DNA from: Apostichopus japonicus
Lineage: Eukaryota; Echinodermata; Holothuroidea; Aspidochirotida; Stichopodidae
Direction of reading: 5' to 3'
DNA: 64,000 nucleotides
NCBI RefSeq assembly: GCF_037975245.1
Contig: NC_092567.1
Coordinates: 1,585,714 to 1,649,713, forward strand
Part shown: one piece after another, positions 24,801 to 37,600 of the stretch
Layout of the letters: each line of letters starts with the position of its first letter
Position numbering within the stretch: the first letter of the stretch is position 1
Made by a program: the position numbers and the translations under genes
Notes under the pieces: generated by a model
Databases searched by the model: none
Told to the model about the DNA's origin: nothing
Seen by the model: the letters and a program-made list of their open reading frames with translations, nothing else

Positions 24801-27800
24801 ATAAAAAACAAAATAGGAAACTACCTTTCACCATATAACTTATAAATAGAATGAATTAGGTTTGTAGGGGTACACACCAGCTATATCTAAACGCTTTCTG
24901 TAAAGCTGTGCTCAATGTATGATATTAAACCATGATTTGTAATGTTAACCCTGTCGAAAAGTTTGCCAGATTTCCATCCACAGATTATAAAACCTAACGC
25001 ATTGATGAAAGGTTACATGCATCGAAGATAGATGACTGGGGAGTAATATATATATATATATGAGTCAAAACATAACACATGGATATGTAGTCTGTGGTAT
25101 CCTATTTGTGTTTGAAGATTTCAGCCACATTGTTATTTTTGAATATGTGTGTACAGGCCAAAAGGTTTTATTGGTTATTTGATTTCTGACCTTTGACCCT
25201 ATGGGATCAGTTCCACAGGTGCTACAACCCATGCCCAGGCACATTACCTACCGAAGTTTTAGTCAAGGAATTGTTTTCAAAACGCATTTTCGTACAAATT
25301 TTATCAAGTTAAAAGACTTTAACAGCCTTTAATGACTTGGCTTTTGGCGTTTAATATTTCACAATGCGCTGCAGAGTTACAGAGTCTGGTATCCCACATA
25401 GGTTTGAGGGTGTCATTTCGTACACTTATAATGACCAAAATGTTGTTTTTGATGGTTTAATCTTTGACCTCTGAGCTTTACACTGTGACGTCATAAGCCA
25501 CGGACGCACTACGTCCCACCCTCACCAAGCTTGACGTCAATCTGCTTTAAGATTTAGGATGATTCCGTGACACACTTTTTCGTTCACACACACAGTACTT
25601 TTTTACCTTTTTGAGGCTACCCCCTCCCCCACCCCTACAGTAAAGTAAGCAGCAGGCCAAGTACCGAGTAAGAGTACAATATCTCATCCCGAATACATCA
25701 CCTATTTGAACGAGATAACTAGCAGCATCCATACTGAATGAAATATTCATGTAATTCAGTGTTGGACAGAAAGAAATATATCTACCAAGAAAAATATCTA
25801 CATCTCAATCCTATATTATATCGAGTTTAAACATGAAGTCGATCTATTCCATAGTACAACATTTCTTTGACTTGTTAGTATAATCCGCTTTTTGATCAAT
25901 GATTCTTACTATCTTTCGCTAGTCAATTGCTGAGAAGACGTTGCCACGGTGACGCCTACAATGAAAAGTGGTAAACCTGTAAAGGAAAAATACAACAGCA
26001 AACTAAAACCAAAAATCGATGTTTTCTTTTAGAATGATAAGTTTGTTTCCAGTATCATTTAAGACTAACTTTTGTCCTGACCGAAATCGATTAGAAATAC
26101 TGATGAATAAAAGGTATATCACTAAAAAGAGGGTTAACGGAAATAGTAATACTCTGTGAATGGATTAATTTTTACGCTCTGCAATTCATATTTGTGTTTA
26201 CATTTTATGCTCTTAAACTTCAGGTACGGAAGAAAACTTTCTTAATATTGGGATGGTTTGCCTATTAATTGCATAATTCGCTCGTGAAATTTGACTCATT
26301 TCAAATCACATCAGATTGACATTGAACGATATTTCTTGTGTTATGATTGATATTTACCCCATCCTAGAACCATATATTTCTTGTGTTATGATTGATAATT
26401 ACCCATCTTAGAGCCATATATTTCTTGTGTTATGACTGATATTTACCTCATCCTAGAGACATATATTTCTTGTGTTATGATTAATATTTACCCCATCCTA
26501 GTGCCATATATTTCTTGGCCTTGAATTCACTGCTGAATACTTGGACGATATTTACATAAAGATGGATGGCTTCCACTAACATCCAACAAAAGGCGCAGGA
26601 AAGGAAGTAAAATATGATAACAGATATTAGGGAGCAAATAACCTGTAGGTAAAAGAAGAAAAATCAAAAGAAAATTACAAGACGAGATCTTCAGTTCTGT
26701 TACACGATTAATTTTAGTATTGGATCAACTTAAAGAGTTGGTAATGTCTAACATTATTGTGTTCTGACCACGAGAATAACGAACATTAACACTGCTAATA
26801 TTTCGATGGTTTGATGTGGTATAATTCAATTAACAGTTAGCGTTAAGGATTAGGCTTAAGGGATTAGTTTTAAGGTTGGGGTTGGTACTCAGGTTGTCAC
26901 ATTGTGTTCTCTTGAGTAGTCTACATGTCGAAATGTTTGGAAACCTTTTTCTTTTCAAAGAGCTGGGCATAGATTTATCTTCTTAAATGTTTTCCGTCCG
27001 TCATGACAATGTAAAAGTTAATGGAACAAGTCGATGAGGAAGAAATTGTTTTAAAAATAACTTTTTGTTGTTACACGCATTGATCACATGTCCACCCATT
27101 AGCTGTATTTACAGTACGTAATGAATACATTCGTCCATGTTTTAACCTGTGTAAATATTCTTATCATTTAGGCATTTCCTGAATGACAAGGTTCCTTGAC
27201 CTTCCATATGTCGCTAATATATAATTCCTTTTCGTGAAACTTTTCGTGAAAGTGAAACTTTCATAAATTCAGTACATTAGGTTTATTTTATGTGAACCAC
27301 ATTGTTCAAATAGAAATCAGGAAATTGATGGAATGAGGCTGAAGAATACCTTGCTCTCTGTCTTATCAATTCCAATCAGAAAGACGAGTTGTCCAAGACC
27401 CACCGACGCTAACAGGTTACTGTGAATAATTCGTATATTCTGTAATATTCTGTCAGTGACAATGCAAAGTTAAAACGATTTAAATATAGTTAAAGAATCA
27501 CAAGGGGTGTAAGTGAGAAAGCGGTCTCAGTCACGGAGGAGGGGAGAGGGAGGAGGAATAAAGATTCGAAGGCTAGTGGGACATTCAATAAATCACCACG
27601 ATACGGCAAAATGGTCCATTTGTGCATAATGTAACACACTTATTTATTACTTTATGTTCTAGGGTCTCAACCATAAGTTTATTACTACAAACATAAACAT
27701 ATTTATATTCACCAGAAGTGGCCCTTCTTATTTATTAAAATTGACCCGTTGAGGTTTATGAATATAGTGTCGTCACGGTTACCCCCTCCCAGCTCCTAGA

Positions 27801-28625
27801 TTTACGCCACTCTAACCGCCTCCGGCCCCTAGAATGGCGCCACGTTTACCCTCTCCCAGCCCTTAGTCGATAACAAAATCGGTTCCAGTGTGCTTATGCT
27901 AGAACTATGATCATGAGATCATAATTTATGACGCATGTCAGTAAACAACACATACAATTTATTGCTATAATATTTTAGGATGTTATCCAAACAATTTTCA
28001 GGTCAAGCTTTAGATCTTTTCTGAAACAACACGCAAACATCATCACGTCACGAAGCACCTGTATAAATTAGAAACCATTTACACCTTCGTCGAGTCTTTG
28101 TTTTAGTCTGCTGTAAATGCATACGACATTCATAGTAAGTTGTACAGACCTAGAGACTGTGGTCTCACCGCCCAGGCCTCTCCCTTCCTGCCTCCTTCAT
28201 CTCAGTACCCTCCTGTCTCGACATCATCTCTATGACGGCGATTACCGAATATGCTGAACATTCCTATATATGTGTTGATACCGCTAATAATTCACAAGTA
28301 GAATCACGCTTGAAATATGTCTATAACTTCCTGTCACGGTATTGAATACAAAGTAAACAATTACTTTTAGCACTTTAAAGTACTACTGGGTTTAGCCACC
28401 GCAAATAATTTTAGATTGTAAACCGATTTTAGAATGTAAACCTTTTCACTCTCGCGGTCACAGCGCGTTTCGGCAACTTTGTCCTATGAATGAGTAGAAT
28501 TATTAAATGGGTTTGCAGTACCCGAGAAATAGGAAGATACCAATGGTGAGGACAGCTGATGTGATAGTTACGATACACCCAATCATAGAGAGCAGACTCA
28601 AAGCTTGGTAGTGTGAAGTCGGTAA
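21827..28625 (-). CDS. GPCR exons: seven-transmembrane region and cytoplasmic tail
   Basis: TM1 is in 28625-28522 (SLLSMIGCIVTITSAVLTIG), TM2 in 27449-27350 (LLASVGLGQLVFLIGI) and TM3 in 26642-26492 (FLSCAFCWMLVEAIHLYV). TM4 is in 25976-25910 (LPLFIVGVTVAT). TM5 spans 24796-24730 (CWLPVDGTKILAFIIPTG) and 23929-23875 (VNLIMFTIQ). TM6 and most of TM7 are in 23713-23595 (KTLLLMLPLIGLPWLLAFFA; FDYLFNIFNGFQ). TM7 ends in a 27-nt microexon, 22513-22487 (GLWIFLIHI). The tail, 21955-21827, starts VRHRLRAKVRPQ and has a TTTTT run. These are class B2 hallmarks. The acceptor for 23713 is the second of two nearby AGs. Confidence 0.88.
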
Positions 28626-31600
28626 CTGGAAGTAAAGCAAATACAAATATGTAAAAGAAACAGGTTGGAGGGTAACAAATCGCAAACTGGTTAAGACACT
28701 GCGTCTAGTTATTTTCAAACATTCGAAGTATCTCGCACACATACCAGATCAAGTTATCTGACACATGACCGAGCCAAATATAAAGACAGGGAACTAAATT
28801 AACTATGCATAGCGATTTCATTCTAGTAACTTAAATCATATTAAATCAAACATAATTTGGATCGTCTAGAAAAGAACTATGGGATCATGTGGACAGTTCA
28901 GAAAGTACAGGTGTGACGTATGTGTAACAAATACGTCTTATGGACAATGATACGTAGATGTATGACGTATGTGTAACAAAAACGTCTATATGGACGAGAA
29001 TACGTAGAGGTATGACGTATTTGTAACATAAACATCTTATGGACGAGAATACAGAGAGGTATAACGTATGTGTAACAAATACGTCTTATGGACGGGATAA
29101 CTACGGGTGTGACATATGTGCAACAAATACGTCTTATAGACGGGGATACGTAGAGATATGAGGTTTGTGTAATAAAAACGTTTTATGGACGACGAAACAA
29201 AGAGGTATGACGTATGTGTAACATATACGTCTTATAGACGGGGTTTATATACAGGTGTGACGTATGTGTGAAAAATACGTCTTATGGACGAGGATACGCA
29301 GAGGCATGACGTATGTGTAACAAATACGTCTTATGGACGAGGATACATAAAGCAATTATTACCCTTGTTATCCATGAGGCTAACGGGTTTAAAAATGAAC
29401 CGTAATGTGGCAAACAAAATTGGTGGGATTTTATTATATTTGTCCGCTGTAATTTACGATTGGGATTGGTTAAATATAAGTTAAATATGGGAGCGCAAGA
29501 TGTTTATAGAAGGAAGTTGTGATTGTGAGTACTTAGCACTGAACTATTTCTACTGCTGGGACTATTAACCATTGAAAATACCGGTACTCTTGGTGATTGC
29601 ACTGCTTATGTTACTACCAATAATACTGTAATTATGCCACTGCTACAACGCTATTACTACTATCAATATCGACACCAAACCAGCACAATGCGGACACCAG
29701 AACTAACATCAAATTCTAAAACTGATACAAATACCAATTGTCAGACTAGCCTAAATAATCGTTGCCCAGTTATGTTACAGGAATACATGTCATGTCCTAG
29801 GGATCAATAATCGGTTAAAGGCTACGAAGCATATAAATCACACCGAGGCTGCAATGGAGAAGACGTCAAACGTAAAAGAGAGCTGGTGAGATGAAGGCTT
29901 ATGGAAGTTATAAAAGCAACAGACACGCCAAAACTTTGTATAGAATATTAAAACATCGGTGTTCCAACCCTACAAAGATTATCGTGCACTTTTATTCTTT
30001 GGAATACTTTTTGAGGTGATTTATCAAGAATATTTCTGACCTGTTTTTCAATCTTGCCTTTCGGCTTACCTCTAGTTCTCTGGGTCTCATTATCACGCTG
30101 AAACTTGTGAGATGATACGAGAGGCAAAGCACGGTATCTTCATCTTTGATGACTGTTTCCATGTCTTCAGTTTGCCAAACCAAGTTAGTCTCCGTACTGT
30201 ATAAGAAATAATTTCACTTTCTTACATTTAGATTTTGATAACATAAACGTTCACCTTAACGCGAGCAAAGTAGTTTTTTGCATAGGTAAAACATTGACAA
30301 CAGTAACTGCTGATACAAGATGGAGTGATTATTTAAGTTCAGGCTATGTGGTAAACAGAACAGTATGTCAGGAAAAATTCAGCATGCCATCTATGTTAAA
30401 TCCAATGTTACTTTTAAATAAAACCATGCCAGCAATACCTTAACATGATACAACTTAATATAAGCATGTCAAAAATATTATTTAATTTTTTCAACATGAG
30501 CAACGTTTGAATTTTGGTTTGAACCTACCATCGCTCATGGGTTTTTTGCAATTCGTAATACATAGATCATTTGCAGTTAACACTGTTTGCAATTGTGAAA
30601 AATTGTCGAAAAGGGCAACAACAAAAGTATTCAGAAATGGCAAAGTATCCTCGCTGTGCTGCTGCTTCGATTAACACTTGCATGATTGGCCTTGCTGACA
30701 TATATGTTTAACAGTTAATTGTATACTCAAACTTTGTAGTTTAACATGCATTTGTACTGATAATATTTCCTCTATTAAGTTGAGAAATTGTGTAACAAAT
30801 AATTCCACTAACTAAACTGTTTGTTGCTATGGTACGTACTACAACGCATGCGCAAGGTAGAAACGGCTGTCTTTATCATCTTAAATGTGTAAAGCCTATG
30901 TGTATACACGGTCTAGATAAGTTACAAACTTATTGGTTTAATTCTAATTCCAATTTATCACCTTTTTAGTTCGTCCAGCCAGCCACATGTCGGAACGAAG
31001 TCAGAAACCTCTGGCTGTAAAAAAATTGAAAAAATTATTTACTTTAGTCCCATCTAGGCACGAACATGGGAACTGGGGCATGAGGTGGGCATCTTAATCG
31101 CTCCGTTCTATGAAATGACCACGTTAAAGCCGTTGATGTAAAGAACTACATTACACCATTAAATTACGCCATCTTAACTTTCTTCCTTTTTCGAGTTTTC
31201 TCATACATTAAACGAGCAATTTGTAAATATAGAATATTAAAGTAGAAAACCGCAATTGGTAAAAAAAGTGTTACTGCAAGTGTGTACCGTCCTTTAATGA
31301 AACCAGGAATATTTTGAGTTAATACATACTCGCTATTTGTATTCGTTTTTTTTTTTCGTTTCCTTTTTCTATTTTAGCGATTATAAATACATGGATATAG
31401 TATATTCGTACAGGACTACATTTCTATAAAGTAACATATTTAAAAGTACTTACCAAACTACTCTGACGAGAAAATACTATCTCGATCGGTTCGTCAAAGA
31501 GACCTTTGGGAGGCGGGTAGAATGTTACCGTAGCAACAGGGAATGGCCGCGGAACAAGGACGCAGGAACCACTGCGTGTGAAAAGGATTCTCTTATAAAA

Positions 31601-34600
31601 GAATGAGTGTGCATCAATCTTATCGAGTGTAAAGTGTACATAACGAAGCACTTCTATAACTGCGTTCATATTTAAGGCTGTGAAGAGTGCGACTATAACT
31701 TAAACATATTTCTTCAAGCATTAACTTCTACCCTTTGATATGTAAGGCTCTACATTTAAACTGTTTCCCCTCACAAACACTTCAAATACCTCGAAGTAAT
31801 ATGCCACGAGTGTAAACGTACATGCTGATCCTTTTATTTTTTAATTGCATGGCATTTCGAGGCAAATGAAGTGTTAATACGTATGTTAATTGAGCTATGT
31901 CCTGAAATGCGACGCCATCTCACGTGACTCACTGCCACACAATATCCTAAATATCATCAACGAGGCGACATTGGTTCTACGTTCTTTTTTTGCAACTAAT
32001 GTCAAATTTATATTAAATTTGTGAGCAAAGATATGATGTGGAGGCAATACCTAAGCTTGGTAAATTTTACAGGATTTCGCAAACAGCAGAGTTTTGTAGC
32101 ACACCTCCTAAAACTATATTTAAATACAACAATAATATTATTCTAATGATAATTGTTGTGACAATGAAAACGTCAATCGACAGTGACAAGACGCACACTG
32201 AAACTTTGATGTTGACTAAAGGTTTCGTGTTATTTTGAAAGAGATATTCTTCCTCTTCACCACCGCTCATTCCAAATCAAATTTTGGAAAAGTTTGATAT
32301 GCAGGCCAACAGCAAATGTAATGTTATCTTCTTTCTGATCTCATTTTTTAATAATACATGTTAGTATGTAATTTTAAGGTTCACTTACCTTTTTGTTTGA
32401 GAGCAGTAATTATCAAACGTTTTGTTTTTGGTTAAGCGGTCATCCATTTCAATAAGCAGAAGTCCTTTACAACAGTCGGCTGAAAGAGTTAATACTTTAG
32501 TTAAACGAGTAGCAGTGAATCATTTCAGACAGGATGCAGAAGGCAAAGAGTTTCAGAATAAATGGTCCTAAATTTATTAAAGACTTATATAGGTGTAATA
32601 ACATTTAGGCCTAAATGTATTTGGATCTTCAGTTGGGCCAAAACTTGGAAAATACATGCATTATATACTGATGGAGGTCGTCATAGATCAAAGTACATCT
32701 TAATTGTTGTTTCAACATTAATTGAAGTTTAAAGAAAAATAGCGTAATGAATTTAATTCAGACACTCATAACAATAACGAGAATGGAAAGCCTAACTCCT
32801 GTTCAATATCGTTGATGGTACTTCAATGGCAATGTTGGAGGTCAATTCTACTTTTAGGGCATCTTGTCCATCCTCTAGTAGTGTCAGTGGATTAAGTAAC
32901 AGCTTCAAATCTGTAACATACAAAGCAAACGCACAGTGAGTAGTAACTGAACGACTTTATTGTAGCTACACATTTTACTCTTCTGTTGACTTTTCGTCTT
33001 GACATAGTTCTGAATTACAATAAGGGTTCCGTATCATGGTGGTTTTGCAACATTAAATCTTACATTGTGTCATTTTCATTTCATTACCATCTGCAACCAG
33101 TACGGTACCAGTAGATAACATTTCATAAAACGCATGACATAATATTACAAATACGGTATAACATTTTATACCTGCGATACCTGGTTGATCTTTGACCTCA
33201 ATGATGATGTCATCTGTGGTTATCTGCAGTAGTTCGGATGTTAAGAATGTCGCCAAACCATCTACGGTAAGAGATTCGCCATTCACGGGATATGTACAGT
33301 TAATATCCATGTCAGAGTGCGAGTTATTAAAAGATGAAATATCAAGATTATTCTGTAAGGAGAAGATATAATATAGACTATTAGATACAAATACTTTTAC
33401 ACTTCACCAACTAACAAAGAAGTTATGCTTGTTTATAAACTATATGCAATTTTGTCTTTGTTTGTTTACCTCTATAATAAATCTTGCTTGGATGGAACGC
33501 TAGCAGGATCTATTAACTTATAAAACTCGACGGATATGAGTTACCGGTCGAAATAAATGCGATCAATATAATAGTCTTCATTACTTAGTTCCCGTAACAA
33601 TACAGCATACAATAAAAAAAATACAATCTACAATATTATGGTTATCTCACAAACTGTCTTCCTAAAATAAGTGAGGCCTATAAGGAACAGTAAATATAAC
33701 CTAAAGCTAAAGAAAAACACGAAGTTCTTACCGAGTCGCTGTTTGTAGATAAGCCCCACATGATGAAGTTAGAAGCAAATTTCGTAAGTTTATCTGAAGA
33801 TGAGTTAAACGCTGAAGAAAGTAGATGAAAAGTAAGTAAGCGACGTTCGTAATGTTTTCTGATTTATTGTAATATTAACAAAAACAAGGAACTTTGTTAC
33901 CCTGACATTTTTGCATGCTTTTATAATAATCTCCGTATTTTAAGCAAGAACATGATGTACAATTAATAGTAGGTTACTACATAGATCACTAACATCAGTA
34001 ATTGTTTTTATCAGGACTTGTTAGTCACAAAACTTTTCTAGATTATTCCCAATAATACACGTCGCCCACTCCCCTCCCTTCCCTCCGCTTAACCCCCCCC
34101 CCCCCCCCAACCAGTCCGAGCCTTCTTCAGTGATTTGATGCGCCCATCTACCTTTTACACACAAAAAATCAAGACTTCCTCAGGAGAGTTCATGTTTCAA
34201 TCACAAGCCTTGTGTTAGAACGAATTCAAGATATAGTTTAAATGACAGCTAAGTTCTCAACTAGCTTTCCAGTGGTACAATCCATACGTATACAAAGGTG
34301 AAGTCACATATTTACCTGAAACAAAAGTACAATTTTCCCAGAGATGTTTTTCTTCTTCATCAGTATCTTGGTATGTTGCTACTTCCTCAGAGGTCACCAC
34401 AGATATCTCTTTCCCGCCAATTGTAGTCTGCAAGAACCAACCGTTTTGATCTGTGGACGATTTGATTGACAAGTTTGAATAAATGCAATTAATTTTGTCA
34501 CAGATGTCACTTCATTACTTGAATTCACTTCTTCTAATGCTAACGTAGTGTACGTGAAGCAGGTGTCAACATGTCGCTCCATACCAAGTGGAAGTACTTT

Positions 34601-37600
34601 TTGTTTGGGGTGTGTTCTTTTTGTTGTTAAGTACGATACTCATATACAACCATCTGAGACGTAGGCCTATCTATAGAAGTTGTCTGGTTGTGAAGGATTT
34701 AACTTAGAAAGTAACAAGTAACATCAATATGTCCCGTAACGTTGGTATCATTAAGCCATAAAGGAGTATTTAAAGGTTTCATAACCCAGTCCGAACAATA
34801 TACATAAGTTAACGAATACCAAACTCTCCCGCAAAATCGGAGACATTGTAACATCAGGATATCCCCCACGACTTAAATGTATTATAACGCATTGACCGAA
34901 ATGGAAAGCTCTAACTTATGGATGTAATGAACCTTCTGTCTATAACTCTATTGATGACCGTATTCAGGAATATCGTATTGAAAAGACCTAAAGAATTATC
35001 AAATTACAGAATCATATTTCAAGATATTGCTTGACCTGTACGTACGAGTATCATCACTGGTTAATGCAATATCAGTATTGGAATCCAATTCTGTTTCGAG
35101 TGAGGTTAGAGGCCACATTTCGGTACCATCCGTTGTTGCTTCGCTATGAACTGTTGAATGGAATACGTCATCAGTATCCTGAGCGACGGTCGTTCTCGGC
35201 GGAAAGGTAGATGAAACTTGACGTGTGGAGGAAGGTCTCCCTTTCATGAAATATATATAGTTGTCATGAATTGATGAATCATAATGAGGCATAGTTAATA
35301 TGTCGTACACTTATATACTTTTTCATGTGGCTCTAGATACCCGCCACTACCCCTCTTCTATACAAGCAGTCCATGAGGAAGATCCAGAGTATACCTGAAA
35401 CCCTATTCCTTAATATGTGTAGCCAATAAAACAGTCGTGTGATATAGTCATACTTAGTTTCCTGCTTATCATATTCCAATTTGTGAAAATTAAATATCAG
35501 CTTACACATCTTAACAGATATTTCGTACCTTTAGACCATAGATCGCTTAGCCTACCATGTGTTGCTGATAAACATTACACTAATGTTACTGCTACAATTG
35601 TAACTGCACTGACGCGTTATAACAATTCACAGTGTGGTAATACCAAACTTTAACACGAAAATATTAATTGGAATGATACGAGAAGGATATTAATGATATG
35701 CAACTTGTGTTATAAAACCCAGTGACGCGGTCGTTTCCTTACGTGACTTGGCGCATCATTTAGCCTCTTTGATCTCTTATATAATTCAAAATATTTACTC
35801 ACTTCTAATATCCTCAGATAACGTAACGTAGTTTGCTACTGAACATAGTGGCGATGGAGAGTAGGGTCCCTGTAGCGTAAGAGGATCCATGCTACTGTTA
35901 TGTCCAAACTCACACGGTGCGCTGTTATTATTGGTGTCGTCACAATGGAGACCCACACTTATTAAGACTCCTCCATCTGAGCACAAAATTGAAAACCAAT
36001 ATTCTTTACATGGCAGGGCCTTTCTCAACAAACTAACTTTGGGCCTTTTCCCAACCGACTGTGTGCTTCTATAGGGGAGTAATTTCTCCTCCCCAGTTTT
36101 GTCCCTCAAAATAATGATATTTACTTTAATAAAATGAGTAATTCTGATTTACTAGCAAAACTAGATCAATTTGGACTTATCGTTTCATATTTTCACCCAA
36201 ATTTTGCTGTGTCTGTGTAAATCTTGAAATCAACTATTATCTTGAAATACATATGATTTCACCTAAAGTCAACTATTTGTGTCAAATTTTCGACCATTTC
36301 GTATCAAAAGTTCAACTATTCGAAACATGTTCTGTATTTCCTTTTACAGTTATTTTTCGACAATAAACGTCAAATTAGTAAGAACAAGTAAATATTTCGA
36401 CAACTCAATTCTACTAACTACTGTTTATAAAGGAAAATGTTTCTACAATATTTCTACAAAATACGACTTTTAATTTTTGTACATCCCAAATTATGGGGAC
36501 CAAACTTCATGGACCTTCCTTTGTATTGACTATTGTATAATTTATCACTTGAGGGAATGTCCCTTTTCTTCTGGAATAGAATCCGCCTCCCCCTCCCCCT
36601 CAAACCTCCCCCTACCCCTATCATCCCCCTACCCTCCCATCCCCTACCCCTCCCATCCCCCTCCCCCTCCCCTCCTCCTCCTCCCTCCGAAAATTATACT
36701 GCAGATTTCTGTCCTTTCGTATGGTGGTCTTTGTTGTTCGCTTTATGTTTAGTACCTTATAATGCAATGTAAGCAACGAGTGATTTCAGAAGGACCGGTG
36801 CTTGCACAATCCTAACGGGATCAAAACTTCCGAGTATGAGAGGAAGAAGTAGATTAAAAGAACGAATTAAACTACTAACCTGTGTGCTTCTATAGGGGAG
36901 TAATTTCCCCTCCCCAGTTTTGTCCCTCAAAATAATGATATTTACTTTAATAAAATGAGTAATTCTGATTTACTAGCAAAACTAGATCAAATTTGGACTT
37001 ATCGTTTCATATTTTCACCCAATTTTTCTGGAATAGAATCCACCTCCCCCTCCCCCTCCACCTACCCCTCCCCTCCCCCTACCCCACCCCTCCTCCTCCC
37101 TCCGAAAATTATACTGCAGATTTCTGTCCTTTCGTATGGTGGTCTTTGTTGTTCGCTTTATGTTTAGTACCTTATAATGCAATGTAAGCAACGAGTGATT
37201 TCAGAAGGACCGGTGTTTGCACAATCCTAACGGGATCAAGACTTCCGAGTATGAGAGGAAGAAGTAGATTAAAAGAACGAATTAAACTACTAACCTGTGC
37301 TAACTGAAATCCGAAAAGTGGAGAATTTTTCAATTCCGTCGACTTCAAGGTACGAACGTACAATTAAATCGTGTGACTTAGCCTTCAATGGTCCTTTTGA
37401 AGATGTCAAGTTCATCTCGTTTCCATTAACTGGAAAGTATTCCGTATAGTTTTTTATTGATCCGTTATGCAATTTCAGCAAGTATGCCGCGTAGTAAGTC
37501 CACTGACCAATGGTAGCAAACCAACTAAATGTCAAATCGTTTTTAGAATGAAATACTTCAATACACGTCACAGCAGATGGCGCTAAGAAACAGAATTATG

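Noticed and set aside
28909-29345. CRISPR-like array
   Set aside because: The repeats are contiguous, without unique spacers, in an animal intron.
36477-36772. Proline/serine-rich plus-strand frames (also 36955-37187)
   Set aside because: They are translations of CCCCTCC-type runs in a duplicated intron block, not genes.
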